A stretch of DNA of 32,720 bases from assembly GCA_013138675.1 (NCBI GenBank), contig WTCH01000311.1, positions 1 through 32,720 on the forward strand, given 5' to 3'. This stretch comes from Woeseiaceae bacterium. Its GTDB lineage: Bacteria; Pseudomonadota; Gammaproteobacteria; Steroidobacterales; Woeseiaceae. Of this stretch, positions 1 to 10,568 are shown in pieces. The notes under the pieces are model-generated. The model saw only the letters and a program-made list of their open reading frames with translations, searched no databases and was not told where the DNA came from. The translations under genes and the position numbers were made by a program. Each line of letters starts with the position of its first letter. Positions within the stretch are counted from its first letter, which is position 1.

Positions 1-428
1 CGCTTGCCACCTTCCATCTGGAATGGTTTCGTGACGACGGCGACTGTCAGAATGCCAAGCTCCTTGGCAACTTGTGCGACGATAGGCGTTGCGCCAGTTC
101 CGGTGCCGCCACCCATGCCTGCCGTGATGAACAGCATATCGGCGCCTTCGATAACCTCTTTAATCCGGTCGCGATCTTCCATCGCGGCCTGGCGGCCAAT
201 GTCGGGATCCGCACCTGCGCCGAGTCCCTTGGTGATATTGCAGCCAATTTGCAATGCCGTGCGGACACGAGCGCTTTTCAACGCCTGTGAGTCCGTGTTG
301 GCGCAAATGAAGTCGACGCCATCGATGCCAGCGTCGACCATGTGCGCCACAGCATTGCCGCCGCCGCCGCCGACACCGATGACCTTGATGACCGCGCTTT
401 GACTATGCGCATCCATTAATTCAAACAT
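1..428 (-). CDS. ftsZ: Cell division GTPase FtsZ (partial, N-terminal 142 codons)
   Basis: FtsZ is the tubulin-like GTPase that polymerises into the cytoplasmic Z ring. The frame starts at ATG 428 and runs off the left edge, so only the N-terminal part of the GTPase domain is present. Visible are the glycine-rich nucleotide loop VGGGGGNA (about residues 19-26), NTD at 44-46, and the tubulin signature GGGTGTG at 106-112, followed by the conserved KPFQMEGGK stretch at 134-142. The start is supported by a strong ribosome binding site five bases upstream. It is the last gene of the dcw cluster here, 84 bases after ftsA. The C-terminal tail that binds FtsA and ZipA lies outside the window. Confidence 0.98.
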   Translation of the reverse strand, partial: MFELMDAHSQSAVIKVIGVGGGGGNAVAHMVDAGIDGVDFICANTDSQALKSARVRTALQIGCNITKGLGAGADPDIGRQAAMEDRDRIKEVIEGADMLFITAGMGGGTGTGATPIVAQVAKELGILTVAVVTKPFQMEGGK

Positions 429-433
429 TGTTA

Positions 434-441
434 CTTCCTCC
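434..441 (-). promoter_or_regulatory. Strong ribosome binding site of ftsZ
   Basis: Read on the minus strand these bases are GGAGGAAG, five bases before the ftsZ ATG. It is one of the best Shine-Dalgarno matches in the cluster, where most other starts are translationally coupled with weak sites. This fits the known need for far more FtsZ than the other division proteins (family knowledge). I see no clear promoter in the 84-base ftsA-ftsZ gap. Confidence 0.75.
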
Positions 442-512
442 GCTAGTAGATCATCTAATGGGCAACACTCCGTTACCCGTTTTCACTTCACTGCATTAAA
501 TCTGCAGAACTC

Positions 513-1751
513 TTAAAACTGTCCGCCAAACCACGCCTTCATACGGCCCCATACGTCGCCGAGGTTGTGGTTGATCGGTGTGCTTCGCGTATTGCGGCGC
601 GTCAGGTTTTCGTAGCCGTACAAAAGCAGGCCAACGCCGGTTGCATATATCGGATTGCGAATGACGTCCATCAGGCCGTCGACGTACTGCGGCGATCCAA
701 GACGCACGGGCATATGGAACACTTCTTCGGCCAGCTCGACGGCGCCTTCCATCTTCGCGCTGCCGCCCGTGATGATGATGCCCGCAGCAATCAACTCCTC
801 GAAGCCACTCCTGCGTAACTCATCGCGAATTAAACCGAAGAGTTCTTCATATCTCGGCTCGACGATCTCAGCGAGCGTCTGGCGCGCCAGCCGCCGCGGC
901 GGACGTTCACCCACACTCGGTACTTCGATGGTCTCGTCGGGGTTCGCAAGCTGCGACAACGCGCAGGCGTACTTGATCTTGATTTCCTCGGCGTACTGCG
1001 TCGGCGTACGCATCGAGACAGCGATGTCATTAGTCACCTGGTCACCGGCAATCGGGATGACCGCTGTGTGCTGTATCGCACCACCCATGAATACCGCCAG
1101 GTCCGTCGTACCTCCGCCGATATCGACGATGCAGGAACCCAGTTCCTTTTCGTCGTCCGTCAGCACGGAATAACTCGAAGCGAGTTGTTCCAATACGATG
1201 TCGTCCACTTCAAGCCCGCAACGCTGTACACACTTGACGATGTTCTGTGCGGCGCTTTCCGCCCCCGTCACCATGTGAACTTTCGCTTCCAGGCGCACAC
1301 CCGACATGCCAACCGGCTCGCGAATGCCTTCCTGGCTGTCGATCAGAAACTCTTGCGGCAAGATGTGCAGAATCTTCTGGTCCGCAGGAATTGCGACTGC
1401 ACGAGCCGCATCGATTACACGATCTACATCGCCCGGACTCACTTCTTTGTCACGAATTGCGACGATGCCGTGCGAGTTCAGGCTGCGCACGTGACTGCCG
1501 GCGATGCCGGTGTAAACCGAGTGGATGTCACAACCAGCCATGAGCTCGGCCTCTTCGACCGCGCGTTGAATGGAGTGCACCGTTGACTCGATGTTAACGA
1601 CCACACCTTTCTTCAGGCCACGCGACGGATGCGAGCCGATGCCGACGACTTCGATCCTGCCGTCTTCATTGATCTCCCCGACAATCGCAACAACTTTCGA
1701 CGTTCCAATGTCGAGTCCAACGATCAGGTTCTTGTCTCCCCGCTTGGACAT
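513..1751 (-). CDS. ftsA: Cell division protein FtsA
   Basis: FtsA is the actin-like ATPase that tethers FtsZ filaments to the inner membrane and recruits later division proteins. The 412-residue product has the usual family length. The actin-fold motifs are VGLDIGTSKVVAIVG (about 11-25, phosphate 1), CIVDIGGGTTDLAVF (about 207-221, phosphate 2) and IIITGGSAKMEG (adenosine loop, about 325-336). The C-terminus is an aromatic amphipathic stretch (GRMKAWFGGQF) expected to be the membrane-targeting helix. The ATG follows the ftsQ stop directly (TGAATG, no gap), so the two are probably translationally coupled. Confidence 0.98.
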   Translation of the reverse strand: MSKRGDKNLIVGLDIGTSKVVAIVGEINEDGRIEVVGIGSHPSRGLKKGVVVNIESTVHSIQRAVEEAELMAGCDIHSVYTGIAGSHVRSLNSHGIVAIRDKEVSPGDVDRVIDAARAVAIPADQKILHILPQEFLIDSQEGIREPVGMSGVRLEAKVHMVTGAESAAQNIVKCVQRCGLEVDDIVLEQLASSYSVLTDDEKELGSCIVDIGGGTTDLAVFMGGAIQHTAVIPIAGDQVTNDIAVSMRTPTQYAEEIKIKYACALSQLANPDETIEVPSVGERPPRRLARQTLAEIVEPRYEELFGLIRDELRRSGFEELIAAGIIITGGSAKMEGAVELAEEVFHMPVRLGSPQYVDGLMDVIRNPIYATGVGLLLYGYENLTRRNTRSTPINHNLGDVWGRMKAWFGGQF

Positions 1752-2564
1752 TCAGCGATCACCTCGTAGCGCCAGCATTTCATCCATTCCCTCTGCCGGG
1801 TCATCGACCGGCGATCTTGATCCGTTATTCCAGCCAATCGTGAAGCCATTGTTGTAGCGCATGTCGACGTATTCGATCTCCGTCACGCGGCCGGTAATGA
1901 TGTCCGCGACGATGTCGAGAAACAGGTCCGTGCGGGCGTTGACCTCGCGACGGCCAATCCTCACCTCCACGCCGTTGTGCAAGGTCATGTCCCAGGCTCC
2001 CCGTGCATCAAGGTGTACGCGACGCAGATCCAGCCCAACTGGAATGAGTCGTTCGCGAACATCCAGATATCGCTTGGCAACTTCCGCGGAGCGGTCTTCC
2101 GGGCCGCTCAGGCGCGGCAACTCCGCCGGTATGTGACGCGCGTCAGAAACAAACAGCTCACCGCGCACATTCAGTAATCCACGTTCACCCCAGATTGCTG
2201 CCGGTACCTGCTCGGTGACCGAAATGCGCAGACGACTCGGCCACCGTCTCGCAACCGTCGCCTGGTCTATCCAGGGCATTTCGACAATGCTCTGTTGAAT
2301 TCCGGCGAGATCGGCACTGACAAAACCGTCTTCGAGTTCGTCGCTGATGGCCTCCTCTATTTGCAATGCCGTGACACGTTGAAACGGCCCGTTGATCTCT
2401 ATCGAGCGGATCGGCCGGTCAAGCATAGTGGCACTCAGGAAGTACGTCGCCACGACCGCTGTAATTGCGACGACGGGTGCAACAACGCGCCCCAACCTGA
2501 TCCTCGGCAACGAGAAGCGTGCCGCTTTCTTCTGTTTTCTGCGTCGTGCCTGCTTACGCGTCAT
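1752..2564 (-). CDS. ftsQ: Cell division protein FtsQ
   Basis: FtsQ is a bitopic inner-membrane protein of the FtsQLB complex, which links early and late divisome proteins. The 270-residue product has a short, very basic cytoplasmic N-terminus (TRKQARRRKQKK), one transmembrane segment at about residues 29-48, a POTRA domain at about 53-122 (beginning IRSIEINGPFQRV), then the FtsQ beta domain. The WP.RLRI.V.EQ.P.A.W pattern near the end of the POTRA domain is typical. It overlaps the ddlB end by 11 bases, as division and wall genes commonly do in this cluster. Confidence 0.96.
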   Translation of the reverse strand: MTRKQARRRKQKKAARFSLPRIRLGRVVAPVVAITAVVATYFLSATMLDRPIRSIEINGPFQRVTALQIEEAISDELEDGFVSADLAGIQQSIVEMPWIDQATVARRWPSRLRISVTEQVPAAIWGERGLLNVRGELFVSDARHIPAELPRLSGPEDRSAEVAKRYLDVRERLIPVGLDLRRVHLDARGAWDMTLHNGVEVRIGRREVNARTDLFLDIVADIITGRVTEIEYVDMRYNNGFTIGWNNGSRSPVDDPAEGMDEMLALRGDR

Positions 2565-3555
2565 TGGCTGCCACCTCGATCGCGTTTGTGTGGTTGCCTT
2601 CCCTGACGCTCGTCTCGAGGATGCGCCAACAAAGCTCTTCGAAATCGATGCCTGCCTGTTTTGCCGCCATCGGAACCAGGCTATGACTCGTCATGCCCGG
2701 GATCGTGTTGACTTCGAGGACCTGCGGATTGCCGTCTTCGCCGGTCATGAAGTCGACGCGGCCCCACCCGGTACATCCGACTTCGTTGTACGCAGCCATC
2801 GCGAGGCCTGCATAAAGCGCCTCGGTCTCGTCGTCGGTAGTTCCGGGGCAGTGGTACTCGGTCCTGTCGGATTCGTATTTGGCGCGGTAGTCATAGAACA
2901 CGCGCGGCGTGACGATACGTATGCTCGGCAGGGCACGACCCTGCAATACACCGACCGTAAACTCCTCACCAACAATGCAGCGCTCGGCGAGCGCGACGCC
3001 ACCAAACCCGAGAGCAAGCTGCACGGCTTCGGCAAGATCCTCGCGCTCGAATACCTTCGACATACCGACGCTCGAGCCCTGGCCCGCCGGCTTCAATATC
3101 ATCGGGAAGCTGAGTTCCTCGGCGGCGAGCACGGCATCGGCATCGTGGCGGATAACGGCATATTCAGGTGTCGGGATACCGCAAGCTTCGAACAGGTGCT
3201 TGCTGCGGATCTTGTCCATTGCCAGCGATGACGCCATGACGCCGCTGCCCGTGTAGGGCATATCCAGCCACTGCAACGCGCCCTGCAAGGCGCCGTCTTC
3301 GCCGCCCGTGCCGTGCAATGCGATCCAGGTGCGGTCGAAGCCGGCGGCGGCGAACTGGCCCAGGCTCTTGCCCGCCGGATCCCAGGCGTGAGCATCCACG
3401 CCGCGCGACTGCAGTGCCTTCAGCACTGCAGCACCAGTATCAAGTGATACCTCGCGCTCCGGCGATGACCCGCCAAGCATCACGGCAACACGTCCAAAGT
3501 CAGCAGTGTTCGAAATGACCGTGCGTTCTTCACGTAGTGTCGCGATACGACTCAT
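2554..3555 (-). CDS. ddlB: D-alanine--D-alanine ligase
   Basis: This ATP-grasp enzyme joins two D-alanines for the end of the peptidoglycan pentapeptide. The product is 333 residues, somewhat longer than the roughly 306 of E. coli DdlB because of a roughly 20-residue N-terminal extension before GRVAVMLGGSSPEREVSL. Family motifs include the substrate loop HGTGGEDG (about 80-87), LKPAGQGSSVGM in the ATP-grasp part, and the metal-binding end LEVNTIPGMTSHSLVP. Internal starts could remove part of the extension. The ATG overlaps the murB stop by 4 bases, which supports the long start through coupling. Confidence 0.96.
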   Translation of the reverse strand: MSRIATLREERTVISNTADFGRVAVMLGGSSPEREVSLDTGAAVLKALQSRGVDAHAWDPAGKSLGQFAAAGFDRTWIALHGTGGEDGALQGALQWLDMPYTGSGVMASSLAMDKIRSKHLFEACGIPTPEYAVIRHDADAVLAAEELSFPMILKPAGQGSSVGMSKVFEREDLAEAVQLALGFGGVALAERCIVGEEFTVGVLQGRALPSIRIVTPRVFYDYRAKYESDRTEYHCPGTTDDETEALYAGLAMAAYNEVGCTGWGRVDFMTGEDGNPQVLEVNTIPGMTSHSLVPMAAKQAGIDFEELCWRILETSVREGNHTNAIEVAANDA

Positions 3556-4448
3556 CGCGCCACCTCGCCCACGATCCGAACCTCATGAACCAGTTCAACG
3601 CCGTGCTTTTCGATGACGGCCTGGCGCACGTGCTCGATCAGTTCCTCAACGTCAGTCGCCGTCGCGTTATCGCTGTTGATGATGAAATTGGCGTGCTTCT
3701 CGGATACTTCCGCACCGCCGATCGAATAACCTTTGAGCCCGGCGACTTCGATCAACCTGGCGGCGTGATCACCTGGCGGATTGCGAAATACGGATCCGCA
3801 ACTGAGTAGGCCAAGCGGCTGTGTGCGTTTGCGACGCTCCAGCATCTCGTTCATCGCGTCCATGCTCGGCGTAACGTTGGGGTCGAAGCGCAATGTCGCT
3901 TCGATGAACCACTCATTCGTCGGGCCGGTTACGCTGCGATAGGCAACTGAGTATTCACTCGGTGCACGTTGATTAATGACACCGGCACGATCTATCGTGC
4001 GCACCGACTCGACACGCTCCCATGTCTCGCCACCGTGCGCGCCAGCGTTCATGGCAAGTGCACCGCCGACCGTTCCCGGGATTCCCGCGAAGAACTCGGA
4101 TGGTCCGATACCCCAGCGGATGCACTGGCGCGCGAGTTGTGTGCACGGCAGACCACTGCCGGCCCGGACCTGATAGTTCTCGACACGCTCAAGATCCTTA
4201 AGAATTTTCGATGCCGAAATAACGACTCCACGAATACCGCCATCGCGGACCAGCAGATTGCTACCGACGCCGAACCAGAAAACCGGTATATCGGGGTGCA
4301 GGTCGTGCAGAAATGCCGACAGGTCTTCCAGACTGGCAGGCACAAAAAAGGACTCTGCCGGTCCACCGACGCGCCAGGTCGTGTGCTCGCTCATGGGCTC
4401 GTTCACCCTGACGTCGCCGCGCAGACTTTTTTGCTCGGCCGCCATCAT
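3552..4448 (-). CDS. murB: UDP-N-acetylenolpyruvoylglucosamine reductase (short type)
   Basis: MurB is the FAD enzyme that reduces UDP-GlcNAc-enolpyruvate to UDP-MurNAc with NADPH, the second committed step of wall synthesis. At 298 residues it is the short (type II) form found in Bacillus and Staphylococcus rather than the roughly 340-residue E. coli form. FAD-binding residues are in [12 protein letters not shown] (about 60-71) and the [16 protein letters not shown] stretch (about 122-137). The proton-donor serine is Ser219 in CGSVFRNP; the conserved Tyr-Arg pair is Tyr170-Arg171 and the late glutamate Glu289. It overlaps murC and ddlB by 4 bases each. E. coli carries murB outside its dcw cluster. 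Confidence 0.97.
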   Translation of the reverse strand: MMAAEQKSLRGDVRVNEPMSEHTTWRVGGPAESFFVPASLEDLSAFLHDLHPDIPVFWFGVGSNLLVRDGGIRGVVISASKILKDLERVENYQVRAGSGLPCTQLARQCIRWGIGPSEFFAGIPGTVGGALAMNAGAHGGETWERVESVRTIDRAGVINQRAPSEYSVAYRSVTGPTNEWFIEATLRFDPNVTPSMDAMNEMLERRKRTQPLGLLSCGSVFRNPPGDHAARLIEVAGLKGYSIGGAEVSEKHANFIINSDNATATDVEELIEHVRQAVIEKHGVELVHEVRIVGEVAR

Positions 4449-5869
4449 GAGTGCACCTTCAGATTCGGTTTCGTGGCCAACAGGTCTGCCACGCCGGCCG
4501 CATAAGCGCCAATGTCTCCCGCGCCCATCAGCAACACGAGGTCGCCATCGGCCAGCACACTTTCGAGTACGGGCTGCAACTCATCCAGCGACTCGACAAA
4601 CACGGGCTCGACAGCACCGCGAGTACGCACGGCCCGCGCGATGGCCCGACCGTCGGCCCCCGCGATCGGATCTTCGCCAGCTGCATAGACCTCAAGCACG
4701 ATCGCAACGTCGGCATCGGACACAACTGTCGCAAAATCGTCTATCAGGTCGCGTGTACGGGTGTAGCGATGCGGCTGAAATACAAGTACGACGCGGCGCT
4801 CCGGCCAGCCCGCGCGCGCGGCTGCCAAAGTCGCGGCTATCTCTGTCGGATGATGGCCGTAGTCATCGACGAGCATGACTTTTCCGGCCACGGTCTCCAC
4901 CTCACCGAGGCTCTGGAAGCGTCTATCGATTCCTTCAAACTCCGCGAGCGCCCTGACAACAGCGTCATCCCCGATCTGCAGTTCGTCAGCGACAGCAATC
5001 GTTGCCAGCGCGTTCCTTACGTTGTGCATTCCGGGCAAATGCAGTTCGATTCGAAGCGGGTCACGATCGCCAGAGCGAACGACGTCGAAGTGCGTGTGCC
5101 CCTGGTCAAACTCAATGTTTTCGGCGCGCACGTCCGCATCGTCGTTGATGCCGTAGGTAATGAGCGAACGACCGATGTTGCTGAGAATTTCGTTGACTCC
5201 GTGATCGTCCGTGCAAACAACTGCGACGCCGTAAAACGGCAGGTTGTGCAGGAACTCAATAAAGCCCGTGCGCAGCTTGTCGATGTCGCCATCGTAGGTC
5301 GACATGTGATCGGCATCGATATTCGTCACGATCGCAAGCATCGGCTTCAGGTGCACAAACGAGGCATCGCTCTCATCCGCCTCGGCGACCAGGTAATCGC
5401 CTTGCCCAAGTCGCGCGTTCGCATCGGCACTTTTCAGTCGCCCGCCGATTACGAACGTGGGGTCCAACCCTCCCTCAGCCAAAACGCTGGCGACGAGACT
5501 CGTTGTCGTCGTCTTGCCATGCGTCCCGGCCACCGCGATCGAATAACGGAACCGCATAAGCTCAGCCAGCATTTCGGCCCTTTGCACAACGGGCATCAAT
5601 CGCTCACGAGCAGCTGCAACTTCCGGATTGGTTTCATCGACCGCGCTGGATACGACAACGGCATCTGCATGCTCGATGTTTGCTTCAGCGTGGCCGATGA
5701 ATATGGTAGCGCCTTGATTCTCGAGGCGCTGTGTCTGTTTGTTGGCTTTTATGTCAGAGCCCTGGACTTTGTAGCCCAGGCTCAACATCACCTCAGCAAT
5801 GCCGGACATGCCCGACCCACCGATACCAACGAAATGTACGCTGTTGATCCGTCGCATTTTCTTGATCAT
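4445..5869 (-). CDS. murC: UDP-N-acetylmuramate--L-alanine ligase
   Basis: MurC is the cytoplasmic ATP-dependent ligase that adds L-alanine to UDP-MurNAc. The 474-residue product has the three Mur ligase domains: an N-terminal Rossmann fold for the UDP sugar ([16 protein letters not shown], about 11-26), a central ATPase domain with P-loop GTHGKTT at 115-121, and a C-terminal domain starting near the [10 protein letters not shown] motif. ATG overlaps the murG stop in ATGA. Length and motifs are normal for the family. Confidence 0.98.
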   Translation of the reverse strand: MIKKMRRINSVHFVGIGGSGMSGIAEVMLSLGYKVQGSDIKANKQTQRLENQGATIFIGHAEANIEHADAVVVSSAVDETNPEVAAARERLMPVVQRAEMLAELMRFRYSIAVAGTHGKTTTTSLVASVLAEGGLDPTFVIGGRLKSADANARLGQGDYLVAEADESDASFVHLKPMLAIVTNIDADHMSTYDGDIDKLRTGFIEFLHNLPFYGVAVVCTDDHGVNEILSNIGRSLITYGINDDADVRAENIEFDQGHTHFDVVRSGDRDPLRIELHLPGMHNVRNALATIAVADELQIGDDAVVRALAEFEGIDRRFQSLGEVETVAGKVMLVDDYGHHPTEIAATLAAARAGWPERRVVLVFQPHRYTRTRDLIDDFATVVSDADVAIVLEVYAAGEDPIAGADGRAIARAVRTRGAVEPVFVESLDELQPVLESVLADGDLVLLMGAGDIGAYAAGVADLLATKPNLKVHS

Positions 5870-6954
5870 GCTGCGAGTCTCGCTTGTTCGAGACAGAGCT
5901 CGGTGATTCGGCTCAATGCCAGAGGCTTGTCCAGTCCATGCGCCTTTTCGGCTTTTTCGAGCAAGTCTTCGCGGTTGCTCAGCCAGTCATGCAACTGACC
6001 GGCCAAAACGTCTGCACTCAACATGCTCTGATCGATAATCACGGCCGCACCGGCATCCGCCATCGGCCGCGCATTCGCTGTCTGGTGGTCGTCGACGGCA
6101 CCCGGATAGGGCACGAACACGGCCGGCAGCCCGACTGCGCACAGTTCCGCAACCGTCAGCGCACCTGCTCGACAGACGACCAGGTCGGCCCACGCATAAG
6201 CTGACGCCATGTCGTCGATGAACGGTACGAGATCAACCTCTACGCCACTCGCCTCGTAGGCTTCACGGGCCGCATCCAGCGTTCTCTCGCCACACTGATG
6301 GCGCACGAGGGGGCGATCCGGAGCGTGCAACTTCGATAGCGCTTGTGGGACCGTTGTGTTCAATGCCAATGCGCCTTGGCTGCCGCCAAGTACAAGCAAG
6401 CGCAATGGTCCGGTCCGATCGCGATATCGTTCGGCGGGCACTGCAACTGCCGAGATGTCCTCGCGAACCGGATTACCCACGGTTTCCGCGCGAACACGGG
6501 AATTAAAACTGCCCGGGAAGGCTTGAAGCACAACCCAGGCAAGTCGCGCCAGAAGACGGTTTGTAAGGCCAGCGGCAGCATTCTGCTCGTGAATAACGAG
6601 CGGCCGCCGGGTTAGCCAGGCGGCGAGTCCGCCCGGCCCTGAAACGAAGCCGCCCATACCGAGTACCGCGGCAGGACGACGACGCAGAATGACCATCAGT
6701 GATTGCAGTAGCGCCCACGCAAGCTGGAACGGTGCGATGACCAGTGCGACAAACCCTTTGCGGCGCAGGCCTTTGACGCTGATCCACTCAATATCGATAC
6801 CGGCAGCCGGAATCACCGTTGCCTCAAGGCCGCGGTGCGTCCCGAGCCAGACGATTTCCTGGGAGTGCGCCTCGAGGGCGCGTGCGACAGCGAGTGCCGG
6901 ATAGATGTGTCCACCCGTACCTCCCGCCATGACAAGGATTGGCCGGCCACTCAT
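5866..6954 (-). CDS. murG: Lipid II synthase MurG (GlcNAc transferase)
   Basis: MurG transfers GlcNAc from UDP-GlcNAc to lipid I on the inner face of the cytoplasmic membrane, giving lipid II. The 362-residue product is a GT-B glycosyltransferase of family length. G-loops are visible: [14 protein letters not shown] starting at residue 11, and [10 protein letters not shown] in the C-terminal half. The [12 protein letters not shown] motif and the late [14 protein letters not shown] motif, which lines the UDP-GlcNAc site, are present. It overlaps both ftsW and murC by 4 bases. Confidence 0.98.
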   Translation of the reverse strand: MSGRPILVMAGGTGGHIYPALAVARALEAHSQEIVWLGTHRGLEATVIPAAGIDIEWISVKGLRRKGFVALVIAPFQLAWALLQSLMVILRRRPAAVLGMGGFVSGPGGLAAWLTRRPLVIHEQNAAAGLTNRLLARLAWVVLQAFPGSFNSRVRAETVGNPVREDISAVAVPAERYRDRTGPLRLLVLGGSQGALALNTTVPQALSKLHAPDRPLVRHQCGERTLDAAREAYEASGVEVDLVPFIDDMASAYAWADLVVCRAGALTVAELCAVGLPAVFVPYPGAVDDHQTANARPMADAGAAVIIDQSMLSADVLAGQLHDWLSNREDLLEKAEKAHGLDKPLALSRITELCLEQARLAA

Positions 6955-8135
6955 GATTTGCGCCTGCGCTTGCGGTTCACGGGTTTAGCGTCAACCACGA
7001 GTTCGTGATGAATTCTGAGCAACAATCCGATCGCGATCATTGCGACGATCAGGCTGCTGCGGCCGTAACTGATCAGCGGCAGTGTAAGACCCTTGGTCGG
7101 CAGCAGTCCCATGTTCACGCCGATATTGATAAAGGCCTGCAGGCCAAGCCAGGTACCCAGACCGATGGCGAGAAAAGCTTCAAAGAACCGCTCGGAGTCG
7201 GCCGCACGCATCGCGAGTTTGAAAACGCGCCAGAGTAGTGCCAGAAACAACGCGATGAGTACAACCGAACCGAGCAGCCCGAATTCTTCGGCGAACACGG
7301 CGAAGACGAAATCCGTGTGCGCTTCAGGGAGATAAAAGAGTTTCTGTACGCCGCCACCAAGACCGACGCCAAACCACTCGCCGCGACCGATCGCGATCAG
7401 TGACTGGGTCAGCTGGAAACCGGAGTTGTAAGGATCCGCCCACGGATCGAGGAAACCGGTCAGGCGATTCAGTCGATACGGCGATGTCAGTGTGAGTGCG
7501 ACCACCGCAATGACAGTGGCTGAGAAGAACAGAATGAAGTCACGAATGCGCGCGCCTGCAACGAACAGTACGACAAGTGCTGTCGCGAGCAACACAATTG
7601 CGGCGCCGAAATCGGGCTCTGCCAGCAGCAATGCGCAACCCAGGCTCAGCACAAGCATTGGCCGAAGAAAGCCGACGAACTGTTCACGCAATGCCTTTTG
7701 TTGCCGCACGACATAGCCCGCGAGGTAGATCAGCAGGCATAGCCTCGCCGGTTCCGAAACCTGCAGATTCATGACGCCGAAGCGAACCCAGCGCGTCGCA
7801 CCGTTGACCTCATAGCCAACACCCGGCACGAGCACGACGACAAGCAGCGCCAGCCCGACGAGCAGAAGCAGCGGGCCCAGCGTCTGCCAGACATGCATCG
7901 GCACGAACAAGCAGAACAGACCGGCTGCCAGGCCAATCGCTGCCGCGACGAGTTGACGCTCAAGGTAGAAGAACGGGTTGCCGGTCGCGTTGTCGGAGAT
8001 CGTGATCGACGCCGAGGCCAGGATCACGAAACCGCCGAGCAACAACACCAGGACAAGACCCAACATGACCGGGTCCAGCTTGAGCTCGGTTTTGAGGCGT
8101 GCCGGAAACGGCATCATTGCACTTCTCGCGGTCAT
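6951..8135 (-). CDS. ftsW: Septal peptidoglycan polymerase FtsW
   Basis: FtsW is the SEDS-family glycosyltransferase that polymerises lipid II at the septum together with FtsI. The 394-residue protein is almost entirely hydrophobic, with about ten predicted membrane segments. SEDS features include the long central loop ending in NSGFQLTQSLIAIGRGEWFGVGLG, the FVFAVFAEEFGLLG stretch and the late LPLISYGRSSL motif. The C-terminus is short and basic (VNRKRRRKS). RodA is the paralogue, but the position between murD and murG identifies FtsW. Confidence 0.97.
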   Translation of the reverse strand: MTARSAMMPFPARLKTELKLDPVMLGLVLVLLLGGFVILASASITISDNATGNPFFYLERQLVAAAIGLAAGLFCLFVPMHVWQTLGPLLLLVGLALLVVVLVPGVGYEVNGATRWVRFGVMNLQVSEPARLCLLIYLAGYVVRQQKALREQFVGFLRPMLVLSLGCALLLAEPDFGAAIVLLATALVVLFVAGARIRDFILFFSATVIAVVALTLTSPYRLNRLTGFLDPWADPYNSGFQLTQSLIAIGRGEWFGVGLGGGVQKLFYLPEAHTDFVFAVFAEEFGLLGSVVLIALFLALLWRVFKLAMRAADSERFFEAFLAIGLGTWLGLQAFINIGVNMGLLPTKGLTLPLISYGRSSLIVAMIAIGLLLRIHHELVVDAKPVNRKRRRKS

Positions 8136-9475
8136 CGTGAGAGCGCCTCCACCGCGGAACTGAATGCATCACCGCGCGCACCGTAGTTCGCGAACTGATC
8201 GAAACTGGCGCAGGCTGGCGCGAGCAACACCGTGTCGTCCGATTCGGCGTACGCGGCCGCCTGGCAAACCGCGTCGTCCATGTCGCGTGCGAAGTACACG
8301 GGCATTACTGTGTCGATCGCGTCGGCAATCGCTTCAGCGTCCGTGCCCATCAGAACGGCCGCCCGCAGTTTGCCCTCGAGCGCAGCTGCCAGTTCGCTGA
8401 AGTTACCGCCCTTGCCTTCTCCGCCGGCAACAAGAACCACGGTGCCGTCAATAGACTGAATTGATGCGACCGCGGCAGCAACGTTGGTTGCCTTCGAGTC
8501 ATTGATGTAATTCACAGCACCTTTGCGTGCGACGAACTGCATGCGATGAGACAATCCCGGGAACTCCGCCAGGACCTGCAACATGCGACCCATATCGAGG
8601 CCAAGGAGTTCGCCGGTCGCCAGCGCCGCCAGCGCATTCGCCTGATTGTGCAGGCCAACCATGCGCATGTCGGATACTGCGATCAGGAGCGTGTCACCGC
8701 GAGCAAGATAGATTTCGTCGTCGTCGCGACGAATGCCAAACTGTCCGTCCCCAGGCTCATCGAGTCCGAACGTGACGATGTTGTCGATGTGCTTCGCCGC
8801 GTCTGCCGCTGTTTCGTCAGCGCGATTGACAACCGCTGCACGTGCTTCGGAGTACACCCGGTACTTTGCGCGACGATACTCGTCCTCGTCAGCGTGCCAA
8901 TCCAGATGGTCCGGCGAGACATTCAGGAGCACTGCTACTTCAGCCGGCAATGTTTGCGTACGCTGTAGCTGGAAACTCGACAGCTCCAACACATAGATAT
9001 CAGGAGTGTCTTCGTCGAGAAGATCAAGCGCCGGTTCACCAAGGTTACCGCCGGCAAGCACCGTGCGGCCGTCAGCACGGCACATGTGGTAGACCAGTGT
9101 GGTGACGGTGCTTTTGCCGTTCGAACCGGTTATTGCGACGAATGGCGCCGTTGCATCGCGCGCGAATAACTCGATGTCCGAGATGACTTCGAGTTTCTTC
9201 TTACGCGCCTTGACCAGGAGTTCGTCGTTGTCCGCGATGCCCGGTGACGCGATTACGCGATCAATTTTTCCTGGCAGTCTGTTACTGCCAAGGACGACCT
9301 TGGCATCGGGGAAAATTTCCTTGAGCTCGTCAATCCCCGGTGGCTCATCGCGGCTATCGTAGAACGTTGCGTCGCCATCGTTACGTTTAAGATAACGCGC
9401 AATCGACAGTCCGGTCGCGCCGAGTCCGAGAACAAAATCTTTGCCGGTGGAGACTGTTTTCTTCGCAGCGTTCAT
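8132..9475 (-). CDS. murD: UDP-N-acetylmuramoyl-L-alanine--D-glutamate ligase
   Basis: MurD adds D-glutamate to UDP-MurNAc-L-Ala using ATP. The 447-residue product shows an N-terminal nucleotide-sugar domain ([15 protein letters not shown], about 15-29), the ATPase P-loop GSNGKST at 117-123, [10 protein letters not shown] in the central domain, and the conserved YINDSKATN motif at the start of the C-terminal domain. It overlaps mraY and ftsW by 4 bases each. Confidence 0.98.
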   Translation of the reverse strand: MNAAKKTVSTGKDFVLGLGATGLSIARYLKRNDGDATFYDSRDEPPGIDELKEIFPDAKVVLGSNRLPGKIDRVIASPGIADNDELLVKARKKKLEVISDIELFARDATAPFVAITGSNGKSTVTTLVYHMCRADGRTVLAGGNLGEPALDLLDEDTPDIYVLELSSFQLQRTQTLPAEVAVLLNVSPDHLDWHADEDEYRRAKYRVYSEARAAVVNRADETAADAAKHIDNIVTFGLDEPGDGQFGIRRDDDEIYLARGDTLLIAVSDMRMVGLHNQANALAALATGELLGLDMGRMLQVLAEFPGLSHRMQFVARKGAVNYINDSKATNVAAAVASIQSIDGTVVLVAGGEGKGGNFSELAAALEGKLRAAVLMGTDAEAIADAIDTVMPVYFARDMDDAVCQAAAYAESDDTVLLAPACASFDQFANYGARGDAFSSAVEALSR

Positions 9476-10566
9476 CGGATCTTCAGGCTCGCAAGACCAA
9501 TCAGCACGAGGATGACCGTAATAATCCAGAAGCGGACAATAACCTTCGGTTCCGCCCAGCCCTTGAGTTCAAAATGATGGTGCAGCGGTGCCATGCGAAA
9601 CACGCGCTTGCCCGTAAGTTTGAATGATGCGACCTGGATGATCACCGACAGTGTTTCGACGACGAAGACGCCACCCATGATCGCGAGTACGATTTCCTGA
9701 CGGACGACGACCGCGACAACCCCGAGCGCCGCACCCAGCGAAAGCGCACCGATGTCACCCATGAAGACCTGTGCGGGATACGTGTTGAACCACAAGAAGC
9801 CGAGACCGGCTCCGGCCAGTGCAGCACAGAAGACCAGGATCTCTCCGGTACCCGCGACGTACGGGATGCCGAGGTAATCGGAAAAGTTGACGTTGCCGGT
9901 GACGTAGGCAAACAGCCCAAGTGCGCCACCCACGAGAACCGTCGGCATTATTGCCAGGCCATCGAGCCCATCGGTCAGGTTAACGGCATTGCTGAAGCCG
10001 ACGATGAATATATAAGTGACGAAGATCTGCCCGATGCCGAGCGGAATCGTCAGGTCCTTGAAATACGGAATCAGAAGTGCGGTTGCCGTATCGAGCGTGC
10101 CGTTGGCCTCGGCGAAGTAATAAAGGGCGACCGCGGCAATGATGGCCGCAAAAGATTGCCAGAACAGCTTCTGCCGGGCTGAGATTCCTGCCGGGTCCTG
10201 CAGGACCAGCTTCTTGTAGTCATCGACGTAGCCGATGACACCAAAAGAAAGCGTCACAAAGAGGACCACCCAGACGAATATGTTTTCGAGGTCCGCCCAA
10301 AGCACCGTGCTGACGGAAATCGCTGTCAGTATCAATGCACCACCCATCGTGGGCGTACCGGCCTTGATCAGGTGCGTGTCCGGACCCTCCTCGCGAACAG
10401 GTTGTCCAACCTGGTTAACGCTGAGCTTCGCAATCATTCGCGGCCCAATGACGAACGACAGAATGAGCGCCGTCAGCGCACCAAGAATTGCGCGCATCGT
10501 CAGGTAACTGAAAACGTTAAATCCGGATTCGAACTGCGCCAGGTATTCGGTGAGATAGAGCAGCAT
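9472..10566 (-). CDS. mraY: Phospho-MurNAc-pentapeptide translocase MraY
   Basis: MraY is the integral membrane enzyme that transfers phospho-MurNAc-pentapeptide to undecaprenyl phosphate, giving lipid I. The 364-residue protein has about ten membrane helices and all hallmark motifs: GTPTMGG in the first cytoplasmic loop, the YVDDYKKL aspartate pair, [21 protein letters not shown], and the histidine-rich [11 protein letters not shown] loop. The ATG lies two bases after the murF stop. Confidence 0.98.
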   Translation of the reverse strand: MLLYLTEYLAQFESGFNVFSYLTMRAILGALTALILSFVIGPRMIAKLSVNQVGQPVREEGPDTHLIKAGTPTMGGALILTAISVSTVLWADLENIFVWVVLFVTLSFGVIGYVDDYKKLVLQDPAGISARQKLFWQSFAAIIAAVALYYFAEANGTLDTATALLIPYFKDLTIPLGIGQIFVTYIFIVGFSNAVNLTDGLDGLAIMPTVLVGGALGLFAYVTGNVNFSDYLGIPYVAGTGEILVFCAALAGAGLGFLWFNTYPAQVFMGDIGALSLGAALGVVAVVVRQEIVLAIMGGVFVVETLSVIIQVASFKLTGKRVFRMAPLHHHFELKGWAEPKVIVRFWIITVILVLIGLASLKIR

Positions 10567-10568
10567 CG

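Noticed and set aside
4451-5998. 515-residue open frame on the plus strand opposite murC
   Set aside because: It is antisense to a well-defined Mur ligase; its composition reflects the complementary strand of GC-rich codons and it matches no family I recognise.
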